The notes: a model not told the origin generated them from the sequence alone. 64,000 nucleotides of DNA from Kuschelorhynchus macadamiae (GCA_030620095.1 JAUTXW010001351.1:1426001-1490000), one strand, 5' to 3'; shown: positions 47,911 to 61,729, counted from the stretch's first letter. Translations and numbers: made by a program.

Positions 47911-48754
47911 TTCATACGACACGCATGATCTCAGGTCGAGATAATCGGTTTTGGGCGAAAACCGATTGCGATGCCCGGACATCTGGCCTCACATCTCGCC
48001 GAATATTCGGTATCCGGTATTCGGTCAAACAACTCATTCAACTCATCTCTACTAAAAACGGTTCATTACTTATTGTAACGTAAATAAAAAATAAAATTTC
48101 AGTTTGCTTACAGAGATTCTTCGTAGCTGTTTCCAGATCGACGCTGTGTAATGTAATAGAACATTGTTTATTTTATTTATTTATTTCAAAATATATTTAG
48201 ATTAGTAGCTGTTTACAATATTTCTCAATAGCACAATAATTTGGTTGTATATAAAATATTTGAAATTATCATATATGATTAATTGTTGCTAAAATTCCAT
48301 TCTTTAAATTAAATTTAAATTTAGGTAAATATCGTATTTTTTTAAAGAATTATTTAAATTATTATATTCTAATAAACCCCTAAAAAACTGAATTTTGTGG
48401 AGATTATTTGGACATATAATAAAGTTTTAGTTTCTCCTTGTTTTATGATTACGAGTTTGATTAACCTTTGTTAATATATTAAAGAAATATGGAGCAGACA
48501 TATTTAGGGTAATTGTATGTATAAAAACGATACCGTTAAATTAAAAAAAATCTATATTTATCCAATTTAATTTTCTAAGCATATACACAATTCTAGTCTA
48601 TTTATCACAGGCAAATTACTCTCATTGTTCTATTTTAGAGGATTTGTAATATATTTCATTAAGCTGTTTACACATACATCATATACCAATTTCTTTGAAT
48701 TTAAATTAATACAGCCTCTTAATCTACTTAAAACTTCAATTTTTTTGATTTTTA
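47911..48754. other. Unassigned stretch
   Basis: A GC-richer segment (about 47910-48060) reads as no recognisable protein; the rest is AT-rich and featureless. Confidence 0.4.
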
Positions 48755-49540
48755 TTTCCCTCGTAAAAGGGAAGTATTGTACTCGGGAAAAAAATCACTC
48801 TCCGAAATTTTTTCAGATCTTCACGTTTCTGGGTCTCTCGATAACGAAAAACGTGTTTTCCCAATTCCAGTGATCTTTGTGTCTGTCTGTCTGTCTGTCT
48901 GTCTGCCTGTCTGTCTGTCTGTCTGTCTGTCTGTTCGCGGCCTAACAAAAAACTACTTATCCATTGACTTCAAATGACGGGGATGACGTGGTATTATTTT
49001 GGTAAAAATACAATATGGCAGAACAATGTTAAAAAAAATTTGTTAGAAGTGTATTTTTTGGGGTTAAGATCCAGTACAAAAAAAACAAATCTTTTTTTAC
49101 ATATATAGATCCTATATCCCACAAGAAATTCATATTATCAGCCTTTACCTACTCCGTTGAAGTTTCTAGATAGTTTTCGTTAACGATCTTCTTGTTGTTA
49201 GAGTGGTGTATTATTTGGGTTAGGAAATATCTGCTGACCAATTCAACATGACGTAGCAAAATGGCATCTCAACGCATAAACTCAACATTGAACTCCCTAT
49301 TGAATTTATTTTAAATTATGCCCAAAAGTTAAGTGTGGCATAAGTAGAAAGAAAATGGTAAAATATTGGTAGAAATCTAATATGATGGAACAAAATGGCT
49401 CCCAATAAAAATGAAGACAGTATATGTAACACATATATACTGTGACTATGTTCTGAACTGAAATGGGTCACACTTCCTTATTCCTAACAAATGGAAAAAA
49501 ATCACAAAGAGGAAAGTTCCGGGTGAAGGAAATTTATCGA
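48755..49540 (-). repeat. Hairpin-ended repeat family, minus copy with both ends
   Basis: It begins with the reversed hairpin TTCCCTCGTAAAAGGGAAGTATTGTA and ends with GAAAGTTCCGGGTGAAGGAAATTTATCGATTTTT, the reversed family start. It is shorter inside than copy 1, so internal units were lost. Confidence 0.8.
48881..48936. repeat. (TCTG)n microsatellite
   Basis: Expanded TGTCTGTCTGTC run inside the preceding repeat copy. It corresponds to the GACAGACAGACC segment found in every full unit, so the family carries its own microsatellite seed. Confidence 0.9.
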
Positions 49541-50455
49541 TTTTTTTCCTTAATAATTGACGTGTCCATCAAATTAAAGGTTGATATCTATTATTACTTC
49601 CAAATATTTAAATGATAAACACTATCAATTTTACTGCTATTAGTTTGAAATTCTGAACCCAAATGGTTAAATTTTTGCAAAAATTGTTTAATCCTAAAAT
49701 CATTTTGTTTTAAGTATATTTTTTAATTTATTAACCAACTAATTTTAAACAATATTTTTTACATAAATAAATTATTATTGTATCGTCGGCGAAAAAATGG
49801 TAATTGCAATTTTGAAAAATATTCGACAAATCATAATATACAAAATAAGCAACAAAAAACCTAAAATTAAAACACTACCTGGAGAAACACCTACTTTTTC
49901 TATTGATAAGAAATGTTTGCATTTAACAACTTGTTTTTTTACATAAATATGAACAAAAAAAAAACCGTTTCCACTTATTCCACACACCTACTTTTAATTT
50001 TGGTGATAGTTTTTTCTATCTATAGTTTCTAATGCTCTTTTAAGATCAGAAAAGTTTACACTCACAGTTTGTCCTTTATGTGTTTTCCATTCATTAATTA
50101 TAAAGTGGACTGGCCCATCAGAACTATACCTTTTCCTAAAACCAGACTAAATATTTGATAAAAGACTACATTTTATAAAATTTAATAACTAATTCTAAAC
50201 CGTCCTCTCTAAAATCCTCACATAACATATTTATTGGTCCTCAAACTCACATAACATATTTATTGGTCGAAAAATTTTAATAGAATTTATAACTTTTTTT
50301 ACTGATAGAATAGATCTACTTTTAGTTGATAAATCCAAATGACGGAACAAAATGGCGTCTGAATAAACAGTTTGAAAATTCGATAAAATTCCATTCCCTG
50401 GAATAAAGATTTTTTTATGGAGGAAAATAACACACGAATTAATTTGCTTTTTACT
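49541..50455. other. Gene-free AT-rich region
   Basis: Nothing supportable apart from a short duplication, CTCACATAACATATTTATTGGTC, at about 50218-50268. Confidence 0.45.
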
Positions 50456-51704
50456 TTTTTCGTAAAATGGAAGTATTGTAATTGTGAAAAAAATTGCCTG
50501 CCTTTTCAAATCTGCCTGTTCGCGGCGTACCTAAAAAACACTTACCAGACTACCCCGATCAAAAATTAAGGGTCAAATAGGGATGACCTGGTAAAATTTT
50601 GGTAAAAATCCAGTATGGCAAAACAAAATGGCAGCTTACTGAAATTAAAAAAAAAAAATATTACAAAAAACTTCTTATCCAATTTATCTAAAATTTTGCA
50701 CGAACTCAAATAGGAATAATTTAATAAAATTCTGGTACGAATCCAGGATGACTGAACATAATGGTGGCTTAATAAATTATTTAAAAATTCAGCCTGAAAA
50801 ATCTACTTAATGGCCTGACTTTAAATTGTGTGCCGTAACTAATATTGGTATAGAGATGAACTAGTAGTGGTACTAATTCAAAATGGCGGAACAAAATAGC
50901 GGCCAAATAAAATGTTCGCAGTCGTGAAAAAATCACTCTCTCAGGTTTTACATATCTTTACGTTTTAGCGTCCCTATATACCAAAAAATATCTTTTATCA
51001 ATTCCGGTGGTCCGCCTATCGGTTTGTCTGTCTGTCAGTTGCGGGAGAGCTCATCAACTACTTGATGAGCTCTGCCGCTACTGACAGACAGACAAACCGA
51101 CAGCCGACCACCATCTTATAACTACTTGTCAGATTGACTAGAAATTTTAGTCAAAAATTAAGGGTCATGGGAGACCTGCGAATATTTTGGTAAAAATCTA
51201 ATATGCCGGAACAAGTGAAGCATTAAAAGAAGTATTACTAAACTAATTATTTAATTTAACATACATTTTGCACAAAAATCTAATGTTACATAGGAATGGA
51301 CTTGTAACATTTTGGTATTAATATAAGAGAGCAAAACAAAATGGCGGCCTAATAAAATATTTAAAAAATACATTAAAATCAGCCTGTGGTGCAAGTATTT
51401 AAGTGTGATACAAAGATAACTTAATAAAGTTGTAATACGAATTCAATTTGTATTGTAAAAAAAATTGTTTAATTAACTTTCTTCTTTTTATAAAAGAATT
51501 AAATGTGATATAGGTGTGCCCATGTAAAAACTACTTATTAAATTTATTTTAAATTATGCCCAAAAATCAATTGTGGCACAGGTAGAAACTGGCAAAATAT
51601 TGGTAGGAGTTCAATATGATGAAACAAAAGGCGTTACACTTTACTATTCTTAATAAAAGTAAATATTCATAACGAGAGAAGCTCCGGGTAAAGGAAATTT
51701 ACCG
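50456..51704 (-). repeat. Hairpin-ended repeat family, minus copy containing a large palindrome
   Basis: It runs from TCGTAAAATGGAAGTATTGTAATTGTG to GAAGCTCCGGGTAAAGGAAATTTACCGATTTTTC. Units with AAAATGGCGG repeat through it. A near-perfect 80-base palindrome lies at 51020-51099. Confidence 0.75.
51020..51099. repeat. 80-base near-perfect palindrome
   Basis: CGGTTTGTCTGTCTGTCAG on the left pairs with CTGACAGACAGACAAACCG on the right. The inner arms GAGCTCATCAA and TTGATGAGCTC leave a four-base loop. Confidence 0.9.
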
Positions 51705-52275
51705 ATTTTTCAGACTATTATAATAACGTTATGAAAAGTTAAAAAATAATAAAATTTCAAATAATAATTTAGAAAAGAAAAACAACGTAAACAAAGTGAA
51801 ATATGGTATACTGAATTATAGCCGTGGTTTTATTTGAGTTGGTGTATTATCTAAATGATGGTGTATGTAGGTTCGATCTGGATTTAAAAATGTTTACAGA
51901 TAAAAAAGGTAATGAGATGAAAATTGTTTATTCGTCCCAATTTAAGTGACTGATAGATAAACTAATCAAATAGATGTATTGGCATGTATTGTTATTTGCG
52001 CATGTGCAAACCAACTATGAGAGAAGAGTGACTTTCAGCTTGACAAACAACATGCAAATGTAATATATTAAATACATACATTGCTATGTCTATCTTTTTC
52101 TCCAGAAAACGATTTTTTATAAAGTAAGTGCCGTGTACTTGAGTAAAAGATAGGTAAAACTCTTTTAACAGAACTTTCCTAGTAATTAAACTTTCCCTGT
52201 CTCAAGAAATATATTACAAGAGAAATGACTACAAATATTTTTATGCAGGAAAGTACTTACAATTTAAGAAAGGCA

Positions 52276-52304
52276 CTAGTAGTAGTAGTAGTAGTAGTAG
52301 TAGT
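52276..52304. repeat. (AGT)n trinucleotide tail
   Basis: About nine AGT units. On the minus strand they lie directly downstream of the LINE 3' end, so they are probably its target-primed tail. Confidence 0.85.
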
Positions 52305-52850
52305 TAGGGGGAGGTCTAGAGACCTGACTGGTAGGCCTATAAAGCCCTTTCAGTCTACCCCAGCTCCTCCCTCAACCGCCACCAGGTGTACATCCTTGAA
52401 TCTGCCTGTCCTTACTATGTAAGTCTGTATATCCTTCCATGCAAGATCCTTATCTTCGTCCCTATGCAAGACCGTAGTGCCGAAAATATCTCGTCGCAGT
52501 CTCGCTCGCGCTTCACATCTGCACAGGAAGTGAAGCGGAGTTTCCTTCTCTTCCTGACACTCCGCGCAGATAGAATCTTCCTCAATGTCTAACATAAAGA
52601 GGTGTCTCCTCAATCGATAGTGCCCCGTTATTATTCCTACGATGGAATGTAGAGCTTTCCTGTCTCGGGCTAGTAACCACTCTGTTCGGCCCTTATCAGG
52701 CTTCACAATGAAGTCTTTAGCTTGCCTCCCGACTCCGGACTGGCCCCATTCACGTTGAAGTTCATGTTGTGCCCATTCGTCGAGTGCTGTCCTTATCTGC
52801 TGCCTAGTGATGCTTAAAGCTGGTTCTGGTCCTACATACAAGAAATGCAC
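52276..52850 (-). pseudogene. 3' end of a non-LTR retrotransposon with C-terminal zinc knuckle
   Basis: An ORF on the minus strand (52850-52350) reads ...ALDEWAQHELQREW, a helical stretch, then GHYRLRRHLFMLDIEEDSIC with CAECQEEKETPLHFLCRCE, the C-terminal Cys/His motif after the RNase H domain of R1/Jockey/I-type elements. The 3' UTR is short and ends in an (ACT)n repeat tail. Everything 5' of this is missing (5'-truncated insertion). GC content is clearly above the surroundings, suggesting a recent arrival. Confidence 0.8.
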
Positions 52851-53786
52851 TAAATTTTAGTTTCATTTTACGATCCAAAACTATTAATTAAATCATTATT
52901 AAATCAATAATTAAAGTTCTTGTTTAAAATATTCGCAATATTTAAGAAAATATTTAATTGTAAACCAACACAAATTTTATGCTGTTAAGCAAAAAAAATT
53001 ACTTTATTTGTACCTACTTGTTCAAGCTCTGAGATTTGGGCGTAGGGGGCTGCAACAATTTATAGCTAAATACTTGACAGATAATAGAAAGATAAAATAT
53101 TATTTGTATCACTATAAATGCGTGCGATAAACAGGAAACGAATTCTAGCGAACTAATTTTCTTAAATGTTTATTTTTGTCATCATGAAAAATATTACTGT
53201 ACCGCGTAGTTAGTAGTAAAAAATTTGATTCGTCGTTACCATGCCAGTAGTATTCGTTATTTGTATTACTATCAATGCCTACGAGAAAGAGGAAACGTAA
53301 TTCCAGATAACTAATTTTTTAAAATATTTCTGACATTCCCGTGCCGTGTAAAAAACTTGATTGCTCGTTGCCGTGTATGCAGTTTTCGTTAGTGCGTTAG
53401 TAATGAAAAATTGGAAAAATCATAAGTGTTTTTAATTAATTTGTTATCATATAGGTATTCAATATTTATAAGCATTCGTTTTCTAATTTAAAAATTATCG
53501 ATATAACGACAAAAATTTAAAATCTAATACAATGATCTAATCTGACTAGCGTTTAAAATCACTATTTGTGCAGCATTCAGAGATAAAATTGCAACGGTTC
53601 CGACTCTTGAAAAATACTGTCAATTTTAAAATTTTTGTAATTCCAAAGCAAGAGTGTTGCGTCCCTGTTATATAAAACTTTTTTGCTTTGAATTATTTTT
53701 ACTATTTGCAGTCATTTCCTTTTCACCATGTATATTATAAATAGCGATTTATGCCTATACAAATATCCGTTTTGTAAAGAAATTCG
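52851..53786. other. Gene-free AT-rich region
   Basis: A TATTTGTAT(C)ACTA(T)AAATGC-like segment is repeated near 53100 and 53260, each followed by an ATAAACAGGAAACG/AAAGAGGAAACG segment. Nothing else is supported. Confidence 0.4.
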
Positions 53787-53830
53787 TTAGGAGGGAAGTA
53801 CCGGGTAAAGGCCAATTTACCGATTTTTCA
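53787..53830 (-). repeat. Isolated 5' end of the hairpin-ended repeat family
   Basis: GGAGGGAAGTACCGGGTAAAGGCCAATTTACCGATTTTTC matches the reversed family start with no adjoining units. Confidence 0.7.
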
Positions 53831-53925
53831 AAAAATGAACAGTAATTTTATCTGGAATACTTTTATTTTTAAGTCTAAAAATCAGATCCTTTAGAATAAA
53901 AAACAAAGTTATTAAACAAGAAGCC

Positions 53926-55500
53926 ATTTATTATTTATTTATTTATTTATTCAAAAATAAGAATTCAACAGACAAAAGTCCGCTAAGTATTCACTACATA
54001 CATTAAGAGTTAGTGGGAAGCTTAACTACAAGTATAGAGTCAACAAAATGAAAAAGAAAAACAAAAATCACACTGACAAAAATGTATACTAAGGTTTTCA
54101 CAAATTTCTTGTAATTATTCAAAGACATCGAACACTTCCCCGCTTTGACATATAATTAAAATAGTTGCTAATTCTACAAATAGGAGAGTTTTGTATTCTA
54201 TACGCTTTCAAGTCTTTGCTGATATAATGCATAAAAAGGATTCCAAACAGCTGACGCAAAGTTCAAACGGCTGTAAATAAAAGCATAATACAAACTTAAT
54301 ATTGTACTCGGGTTAGTAAAATTATAACTAGTTCGAATTATAAATCCTAAAAGCCAATTACAATTATTTACAACGAAGTCTACATGAGATTTAAACAACA
54401 TACAAGGACCAAGATGACTGCCCTGAGGAACACCTGAGGTTACAGCAAATGGTTGGGATAAAAATCCTTCAACCGAAACCATCTGTCGCCTGTCCGTTAG
54501 ATATGACCATATCCATCTCAATAAATCATTCGATACACCCACCTCAGCAAGGCGTCGTATCAATATATTATGACTTATTTCATCAAACGCCTTGCTGAAG
54601 TCGGTGTATATGACATCAACCTGTTTTCGATCATCCATAGACTGGGTTACAAATTCAGTATATTCTAAGAGAAAAAATCCGTGTTGCTCCCTAATTAGAA
54701 TATTTTTAACAGTGTTAAGTATAGATTCATGAATAAGTTTTTCGAATATTTTTCCAAATACACATAACTTACTTATCGGCCTATAATTTTTTACATCATG
54801 CTTATCACCACCTTTAGACAGTGGCATTATGTAAGATAACTTCCACTTTATAGGGAAGACCCCGTTTTTTAAAGGTAAATTAAAAATATGATGCAGAGGC
54901 TTAATCAGTTGAACCCTAATGTTTTTTATAAATATATTTGGTAAATTATCGGGACCAGGTCCTTTTTTTGTGTCCAATTCAAGAATAGCCTTAGAGATTT
55001 GATTCTTAGTTAATGAAAATTTATTTTCACCAATAACAGTAAGAGGGCGGTCGGGAGGGGGATGTTGCTCGTAAACTTCTTTAAAATAATCGGCAAATAA
55101 TTAACAAATTTGGACTCACTCAGTAGCCGCACGGTCGCCATAATTCAGAAATTTGGGAAATGCCAAGTCACCCTTCTTTTTATCTTTAACAAATCTCCAA
55201 AAAGCACTTAGAATCAACATTTATTTCATTTTCAATATTGGCAATATAATCATTATAGTCTCTACGCATCAACCGCTTAGAAGCCCTTCTCAGCAAAGAA
55301 TATGCCCGATAGTGACCAGGGTTTTTGCATATCTTGTATAACTTGTGTGTTTTATTTTTCTCTTTAATTGTATTTATTGTATCTCGTTTAAAATGTTTAG
55401 GATAACCACTCCGAGTCTTACAATATGGAGTATATTCCGCTATAATGTTGTTTAACAGCTCATAAAATACATCAACTGACTGATCCACATTCTTATTCAC
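53926..55500 (-). pseudogene. Truncated non-LTR retrotransposon with reverse transcriptase lacking its catalytic box
   Basis: The upstream fragment (55500-55186) covers the linker region (YPKHFKRDTINTIKEKNKTH, RAYSLLRRASKRL). The reverse transcriptase (54977-54198) shows KGPGPDNLPNIF, KNYRPIS, YTDFSKAFDEISH and TSGVPQGSHLGP. Directly after that it jumps to C-terminal sequence (NCNWLLGFIIRTS, FASAVWNPFY), so the region with the YADD active site was deleted. The 3' end at 53926-53951 is an (AAAT)n-type tail preceded by TTGAATAAATAA in minus sense. The element is Jockey/CR1-like, dead. Confidence 0.85.
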
Positions 55501-56875
55501 AAAAACATTAGGACAGAGGATGTCTCACACTTACCTTTGAATACAAAATATTCACAATGCATTGGCAAATAAACGTATAAAATCGTTAAAATCATAACAC
55601 GATTTCGAAAACCACACCGACACCGACTAGCGGGATGGCGGCCAATAAATCGGCAATGTATACTCAACTGTAGTTCCGGTTGTATTGCAGCTTTAGATTT
55701 CCGGCTCAGCACAAATCAAATGCGTATAAAAATGTGTCTATATTTTGCGTTCTAGAATACTTGATAAAAACTTGTTGCGAAAAAGCCAAAAAAATAAATT
55801 TGTTTATCATTCTGACCGCAACAAATAATCTGAACATATTTTTAAAAACATAGATGGCTGCAAACTATCCCTTTTCTTGTTTCTAGGTTACATTGACAAA
55901 CTGACACATTTTAAAACTTTGAAATCAATTCTTTTCTAGTAAAAGTTTCTCTTACGGTCGGCACAGTGATGAGTGCCGACAGAATGGAAGAATAGAAATC
56001 ATCCAATTTTCAGGCTGAATTTTTAAATATTTTATTAAGCCGCCATTCCAACATAATATTTTGATGTTTGTACAAAATTTGAGATAAATTGGATGAGTAC
56101 CGTCATCTGGTGTGAGTTCGTATTTCAAGTTTGGACATTGAGACACTCCTACTATTTTTCGGGCATTTGAACTACTTGCTATATTTCAAGGTCTTTCGCA
56201 ATATTATTTTATCATTTAGTAGGTATCTTAGTTTCTTCGATCGTGTTATGAATGTGAATGAATATATGGATTGGTCTTAAAAAAATCATTAATACCGATA
56301 AAAATAATTTTTTTTTGGTAAGTTTACTTATAACTGCTGCAGACCTTGGGAGACAATAGTAATAACAAAAATTGTGGTTAGATTTTATAGAAACATGTGT
56401 TATCAAAATATAATTAACAATTGTTTTCATATTTTCCAAATACTGTTTTTGTGATATATTTGTTATGAAAAAATAATTTTCATATTTTATGTTATATATT
56501 ACTCATTCGTTATTGTCTTTAAATATTGTTGTTACAAGTTTGGGATGAGGATCTTGAATCGACCTTTTCACGATCGATTATTTTAGACGATATTATGAAT
56601 ATATTATATTTTATCCGAAAATCAAATTACTGGCAAATTCTTGATGCTACAGATATTTGATTCGTTCGAATTTAATTTTTAAAAATTTAAATATAAATTA
56701 AATTGGTTTTTAATCCGATTTAGTCGAAAATCAATTATTTTTAAGTGATCGTAAAATTTGTATTTATCTTTTTCTCACATTGGTTTTTCTTTAATAATAA
56801 TTTTTTTTCAGAGCTGTTAGTTTGAAAGTGAAGAGATAATGGGGCGTTGTGGTCGTCAGTATAGACGCCGCCTAG

Positions 56876-56876
<1 letters not shown>
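55501..56876. other. Unassigned stretch with one stray repeat unit
   Basis: At about 55985-56100 one unit of the hairpin-ended family is recognisable (AATATTTTATTAAGCCGCCATTCC, GTACAAAATTTGAGATAAATTGGAT). The rest is featureless. Confidence 0.45.

Positions 56877-56930
<54 letters not shown>
56877..56930. repeat. (TA)n microsatellite
   Basis: About 54 bases of alternating TA lying exactly at the broken 5' edge of the following repeat copy. Confidence 0.95.
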
Positions 56931-56932
<2 letters not shown>

Positions 56933-57471
56933 ATTTGGCCGCCATTTTTGTCAAAATTTTACTAGTTGATCCCTATACCACAATTAGTTATGGCACACAA
57001 TTTGAATTCAAACCATTAAGCAGTTTGTTCAGACTCAATTTTTAAATATTATATTAAGGCGCCATTTTGTTCAGCCATCTTGGATTCATACCAAAAAGTT
57101 ACCAATTAATTCCAATATAATACTTGATGTGTGCAAAATTTGAGATAAATTGGATAAGCAGTTTTTTATTAATAATGTTTTAACATTTTACTAGGCCGTC
57201 ATTTTGCTTCGCCATATTGAATTTTGCCAAAATGTTACCAGGTCATCCCCATGTGACGTTTAATTTTTGACCGAGGTTTGAAATCAGTCGGGTAAGTAGT
57301 TTTTTAGCTATGCCGCGATCAGACAGGCAGATAAACAAACAGACAGGCAAGCCGACAGGATTGAGAAAACATGTTTTTCGACATCTAGGACTCTCAAACG
57401 TGAGGATCTGAAAAAATCTCGGAGGGGGAATTTTTCGCGATTACGATACTTCCCTTTCACAAGGGAAGTAA
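56931..57471 (+). repeat. Hairpin-ended repeat family, 5'-truncated plus copy
   Basis: Starts inside a unit (TTTATTTGGCCGCCATTTTTGTC) next to the TA run, and ends correctly with ACGATACTTCCCTTTCACAAGGGAAGTAAG. Confidence 0.8.
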
Positions 57472-60168
57472 GAATATTACGAAATTAAACCTTTGTAAAT
57501 TATATAACAGATTAAAAGTATTTTGTTTTTGTTAGTATTACCAAAGGTTTAGACAGTGTACTTTTGATTTTTTCTTGAATTAAAATTTACTGTAACTCTT
57601 ATTGATATAATGCTTCTACTGGCCTACTGCAATAGCATTAACACAAATTAAAGAACTTCTTTAATTTAAAAAAAAGCACATCCAAGTGACTATCTTCAAT
57701 TTCAATGAGCCTGCAGATAAAACAGTGATTTTAATTCAGCCAAACTTTTAAATGTTGATTAATTACTTGATTTTGTAGAAATCTAAATAAAACAATAATT
57801 AAATTTATTTTAATTTTTCAGTGCTACCCTGTATATTTGGGAGTTATCGCATTGAAATAAAATGTAGTCTAAATAATACATCAAAATTTGAAAAAAATGC
57901 GTTGGTCGCCAAAAATCAATAAGAAGTCCTCTTACTGTGATGTAGACTGGTATGTTTCCAATAGAAACGATCGAAGAAACGCCGTTTCGTAATATCTAAG
58001 CAATGCAACGCTCACAAGAAATTGAATCATCTTTAAACTGATTATTATTAATTTATTTTAGTGAAAAACTTGGTCGCCCCGTTAAAATAAATATATGCAA
58101 ATTGCAAATTACTAAAATACTATATAATTTTCCATTAAATCTTTCTTCTAGTAATGACCCAATTATTAATCGCAAAATTGGTTACAGCAGGTTTCATATC
58201 TATTTTAGTCAAAATATATTAATAATAATTTATAATTATGTATAATTAATCAATGCAGGAAAATGTTTCTATTATTTTTAAGCTCTGGTTCTAAAAATCA
58301 TTGCGAGGTGAAGCAAGGACATTTAAGGATTTATCTCATGGCAAATGCAAAAACGGAAAGCTAAGTATATTCTAACGCGAACGATAGTGCAGCGATTCGC
58401 GTCGGTCTTGCATGCTTATTTTTGCCGGTTTTTCGACTTAAAGATAGTGCAGTTAAAGTTTATCCAGGACTCTTTTAATGCTGTTTCCTGGTTCATACTG
58501 ACAGATTGAAAAATGGTTTATACGATATCGGATAAAGTGGAAAAATACCATGAGACGTAAGTAGACTAATTGGCATCGGAAGGAAAAATACCCGAAATAT
58601 TAAACAGTGGAATGTTGCCAAATTACGACAACATTTTAGGAGACCTATCCTCATGTTGATAAAAAATTACTTTCATTACATTCATTACAAATTTCTCAGA
58701 TCCGCTATTCTTTAAACTGCTAGTTTTCATCTGTTTTAAAGCCTGCGTCACGGGAAAGAACAAAAGAAAGGAAGAATATTTTTTTATATGCATATCATAA
58801 TACATAAAATAAATAATTCCTTTGTAGACGCTTAGAATAAAAATATATTTTTTATATTTTGGTTAATATTTTAGTTAGCAAGTTTTCTAACTAATATTTT
58901 AAACGTTCTACTGACTGAAAGTAAAATAATGGACTTGGTCTAAAACTTAATTTAAAGGCCCCTACTATATCGAAAAAGTTATCCTTTTCTATCAAGTTTT
59001 TATTAACTTTCCCTTTTACACAATTTTAAAAGGAACCTTGTCAAAGTTTGTTTCATGCCTAAAGCTTTTTTTTACAATTTTGTTTTCTTGGTAAACTTTA
59101 TTAATTGCAATAGGAGATGTTTTTATTTTATTTGGCTTGTCTAATTTCTGACATGAGATAAACAGATTATACCAAAATAGTTCCTCTTTGCGATTTTTCG
59201 GGAGATATAAAAACTTTGAATTAAAATATTGTAGAGTGTTTTTGCATTATCACTTAAGATATTAAAACTTAGATATAGACACAAGCTATATATTTTTTTG
59301 AATTAGAATACCCTACATATTATGTTTTATTCTTGAAGTCCCATTTAATAGAACGATAATATAGAGGATATATAATTAAATAAACCTCATATGTTTACCT
59401 TTAAGTGAATATTTTTAAATTATAATACTAAAATAATAGAAAAATCCCAACCTCTTGTATTCAAGGATTTCTTGTATTTCCTATAAGAGGAGTCACTCTA
59501 CCGGAAATTTTCGTGAAATAGGCTCTGATCTTCTCTCGGATTTTTTTGTAGTTGGTGTAATCATTTGTGAAACAGATACGTCTAGTAGTTCTTCTAAAGT
59601 TTAAAAACTGAAATTCAATTTGAAAATTGTATGTCTGTATTGTTTGTGCAATCCGGTCAAATTAAATATTTTTAATTATCTTCAAAACGACACTAAAAAA
59701 TTATTTTTTAAATAAAAAATTCTAGTTAAGTTATTAATTAAGAAAATAAAAAAAATTACAAAATATTTTTAAATAATTTATTTTAAAAATAAAATTCTAT
59801 TTTTCTAAATTTAGAATTAAAAAAAAATCTTATTTAAAAAATAATTTGTTAGTTTCGTTTTGAGGAGAACAAAAAAACCTGCATTTAAAAAATCAAGCAA
59901 AAATACAGAAGATACAATTTTTAAATTGACTAGCTATTAGACAAAAACCTAAAACGCTATACTCATGTCTGTTAAAAAAAAATGTCAAAAGCCTCATTTT
60001 TCTACAGAGGTCAAAAAAAGTATAGCTTATTGTGAAATTAAAATACTCCTTTCTTTCTGATCCGACCGACATGTTTTTACAAAAAAAGAGAAAAGCAGTT
60101 CCTTTTTCACAAAAACGCCACTTTTCTACACTTAAAAATAAAGGTTAAGAGAGTTAACCATTTGTTAT
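57472..60168. other. Gene-free AT-rich region
   Basis: No feature supportable over about 2.7 kb. Confidence 0.5.
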
Positions 60169-61729
60169 AGGTCAACCCTTAGAGTAAGAATAAAAATAGA
60201 GTTCATTATTTACATATTTAGCCACTGCCAAGATTACCTCACAGAATAAGGTCGATCGTACGACGATGCCAAGCCTAACCAGGAACACCAATGTTTATAC
60301 CAATTTATATTAGGTGAATATGTTTAAACATGACGCAATAAAATTTTCATACAAACAATAGTAATGTGTTTCCAGTATTAGTTTCTAAGCAATATAAAGA
60401 AATTACTTTTATTGCAAAATAGTAAAACACAACCTAAAATACCCAAAGTAGCAGAGAGTAAAAAGAGTTTTAGTTAGATATGGCAAACCCGATCGACAAC
60501 TCCACGTATTAGACCATCTCACTGTGGTATTAGACCATCCCACTTTCATTGACAAGGGATCCGTGTAGCAAAAAAGTATAATGTCTACAGTAAAGATTGT
60601 TACAGGGTCACGTGACCAGCGTGGCTTAAAAACCAATAGCCGGTCGTGGAACTACAATAAATTTTAGCATTAAAGAAACTAATTTGCTAAAAAATATTTT
60701 ATTAAATACCAAGCTTTTCTTAGCGTCACTATACTGCATGTGTTTTAATGTATTTTTGTGTATTTGTTGATATGGTTCAAATCTTCTAATTATATGCTGC
60801 CTTACTTCAAGAAGGAGGGTTCTAAAGGTGCGTTGACATTAGAAGAACATTGATTTCATAAATATTTAATAAATAAGTTTTATTTACTTTTTCTTGGACA
60901 TTGTGAAACTAGGAGGTTCAGTTGACCTAACTATGGTGCGGCAATGTGGGTTTGTAAAAAAATTGCCGTTTAAGCTTGGAATTTACTTTTAATCACTAAT
61001 TAGACAGCAAGGTTTTTCTTTTCCAAGAGATATGTCTAATGGAAGATACCTTATACACTTATTTTAGGTCAGATGACGTATTGACCAATCCGGTTCAGTA
61101 TAATAGAACGTTTATTTCATTGGGGGTCATGTGAGAATCTTAAGAAGCAAAATGATACAAGAAAGACTGAGGTGATATTTTTGAAGCATACAATAGTTTT
61201 TTCAGAGAATTAACATGATTATAGAATATATCTATACTATCTTAAAATAGTCAAAGGGCGTCTCACGCTCAAAAAAACGTACTGCGATTTCGAAAATCAC
61301 TAGATTTTGGATGAAATCTGGGGAAATAATAAAGTTTCGGATGATTTCGCGCCTTTTTTTAATTTTCACTTGAGTTGGGCCAATTTTGTATATAAGTGTT
61401 GTCAGGTAAAGGAATTGAATGGTGATTCTTTAGGTATTAAAAGCAAAAATGTATTCGTAAACATGTTTTAAACTGGTTAGAACTTAAGATTTAGAATATT
61501 GAAAATTAAAAACAAATATCTTTTATTTTTTAAATTTTAGCTATTAACATGGAAAAACAATATGACAATTGGCTATTCTATTCTTATCTTATAGCGCTCG
61601 CTTTTTTTACTTTCCTCACAACAGGAAAATATTTGTTGCAAAAGTAAGTTGCAAAAAAACATGCTTTCTCAGTTTCGTCGATTAGTCTGTATATCTGTCT
61701 ACGACAAAGCTCAAGAAATGCTTGTCTTA

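Noticed and set aside
48881..48936. CRISPR-like or spaced repeat array from the TCTG run
   Set aside because: It is an uninterrupted tetranucleotide microsatellite without spacers, in an evident eukaryotic context.
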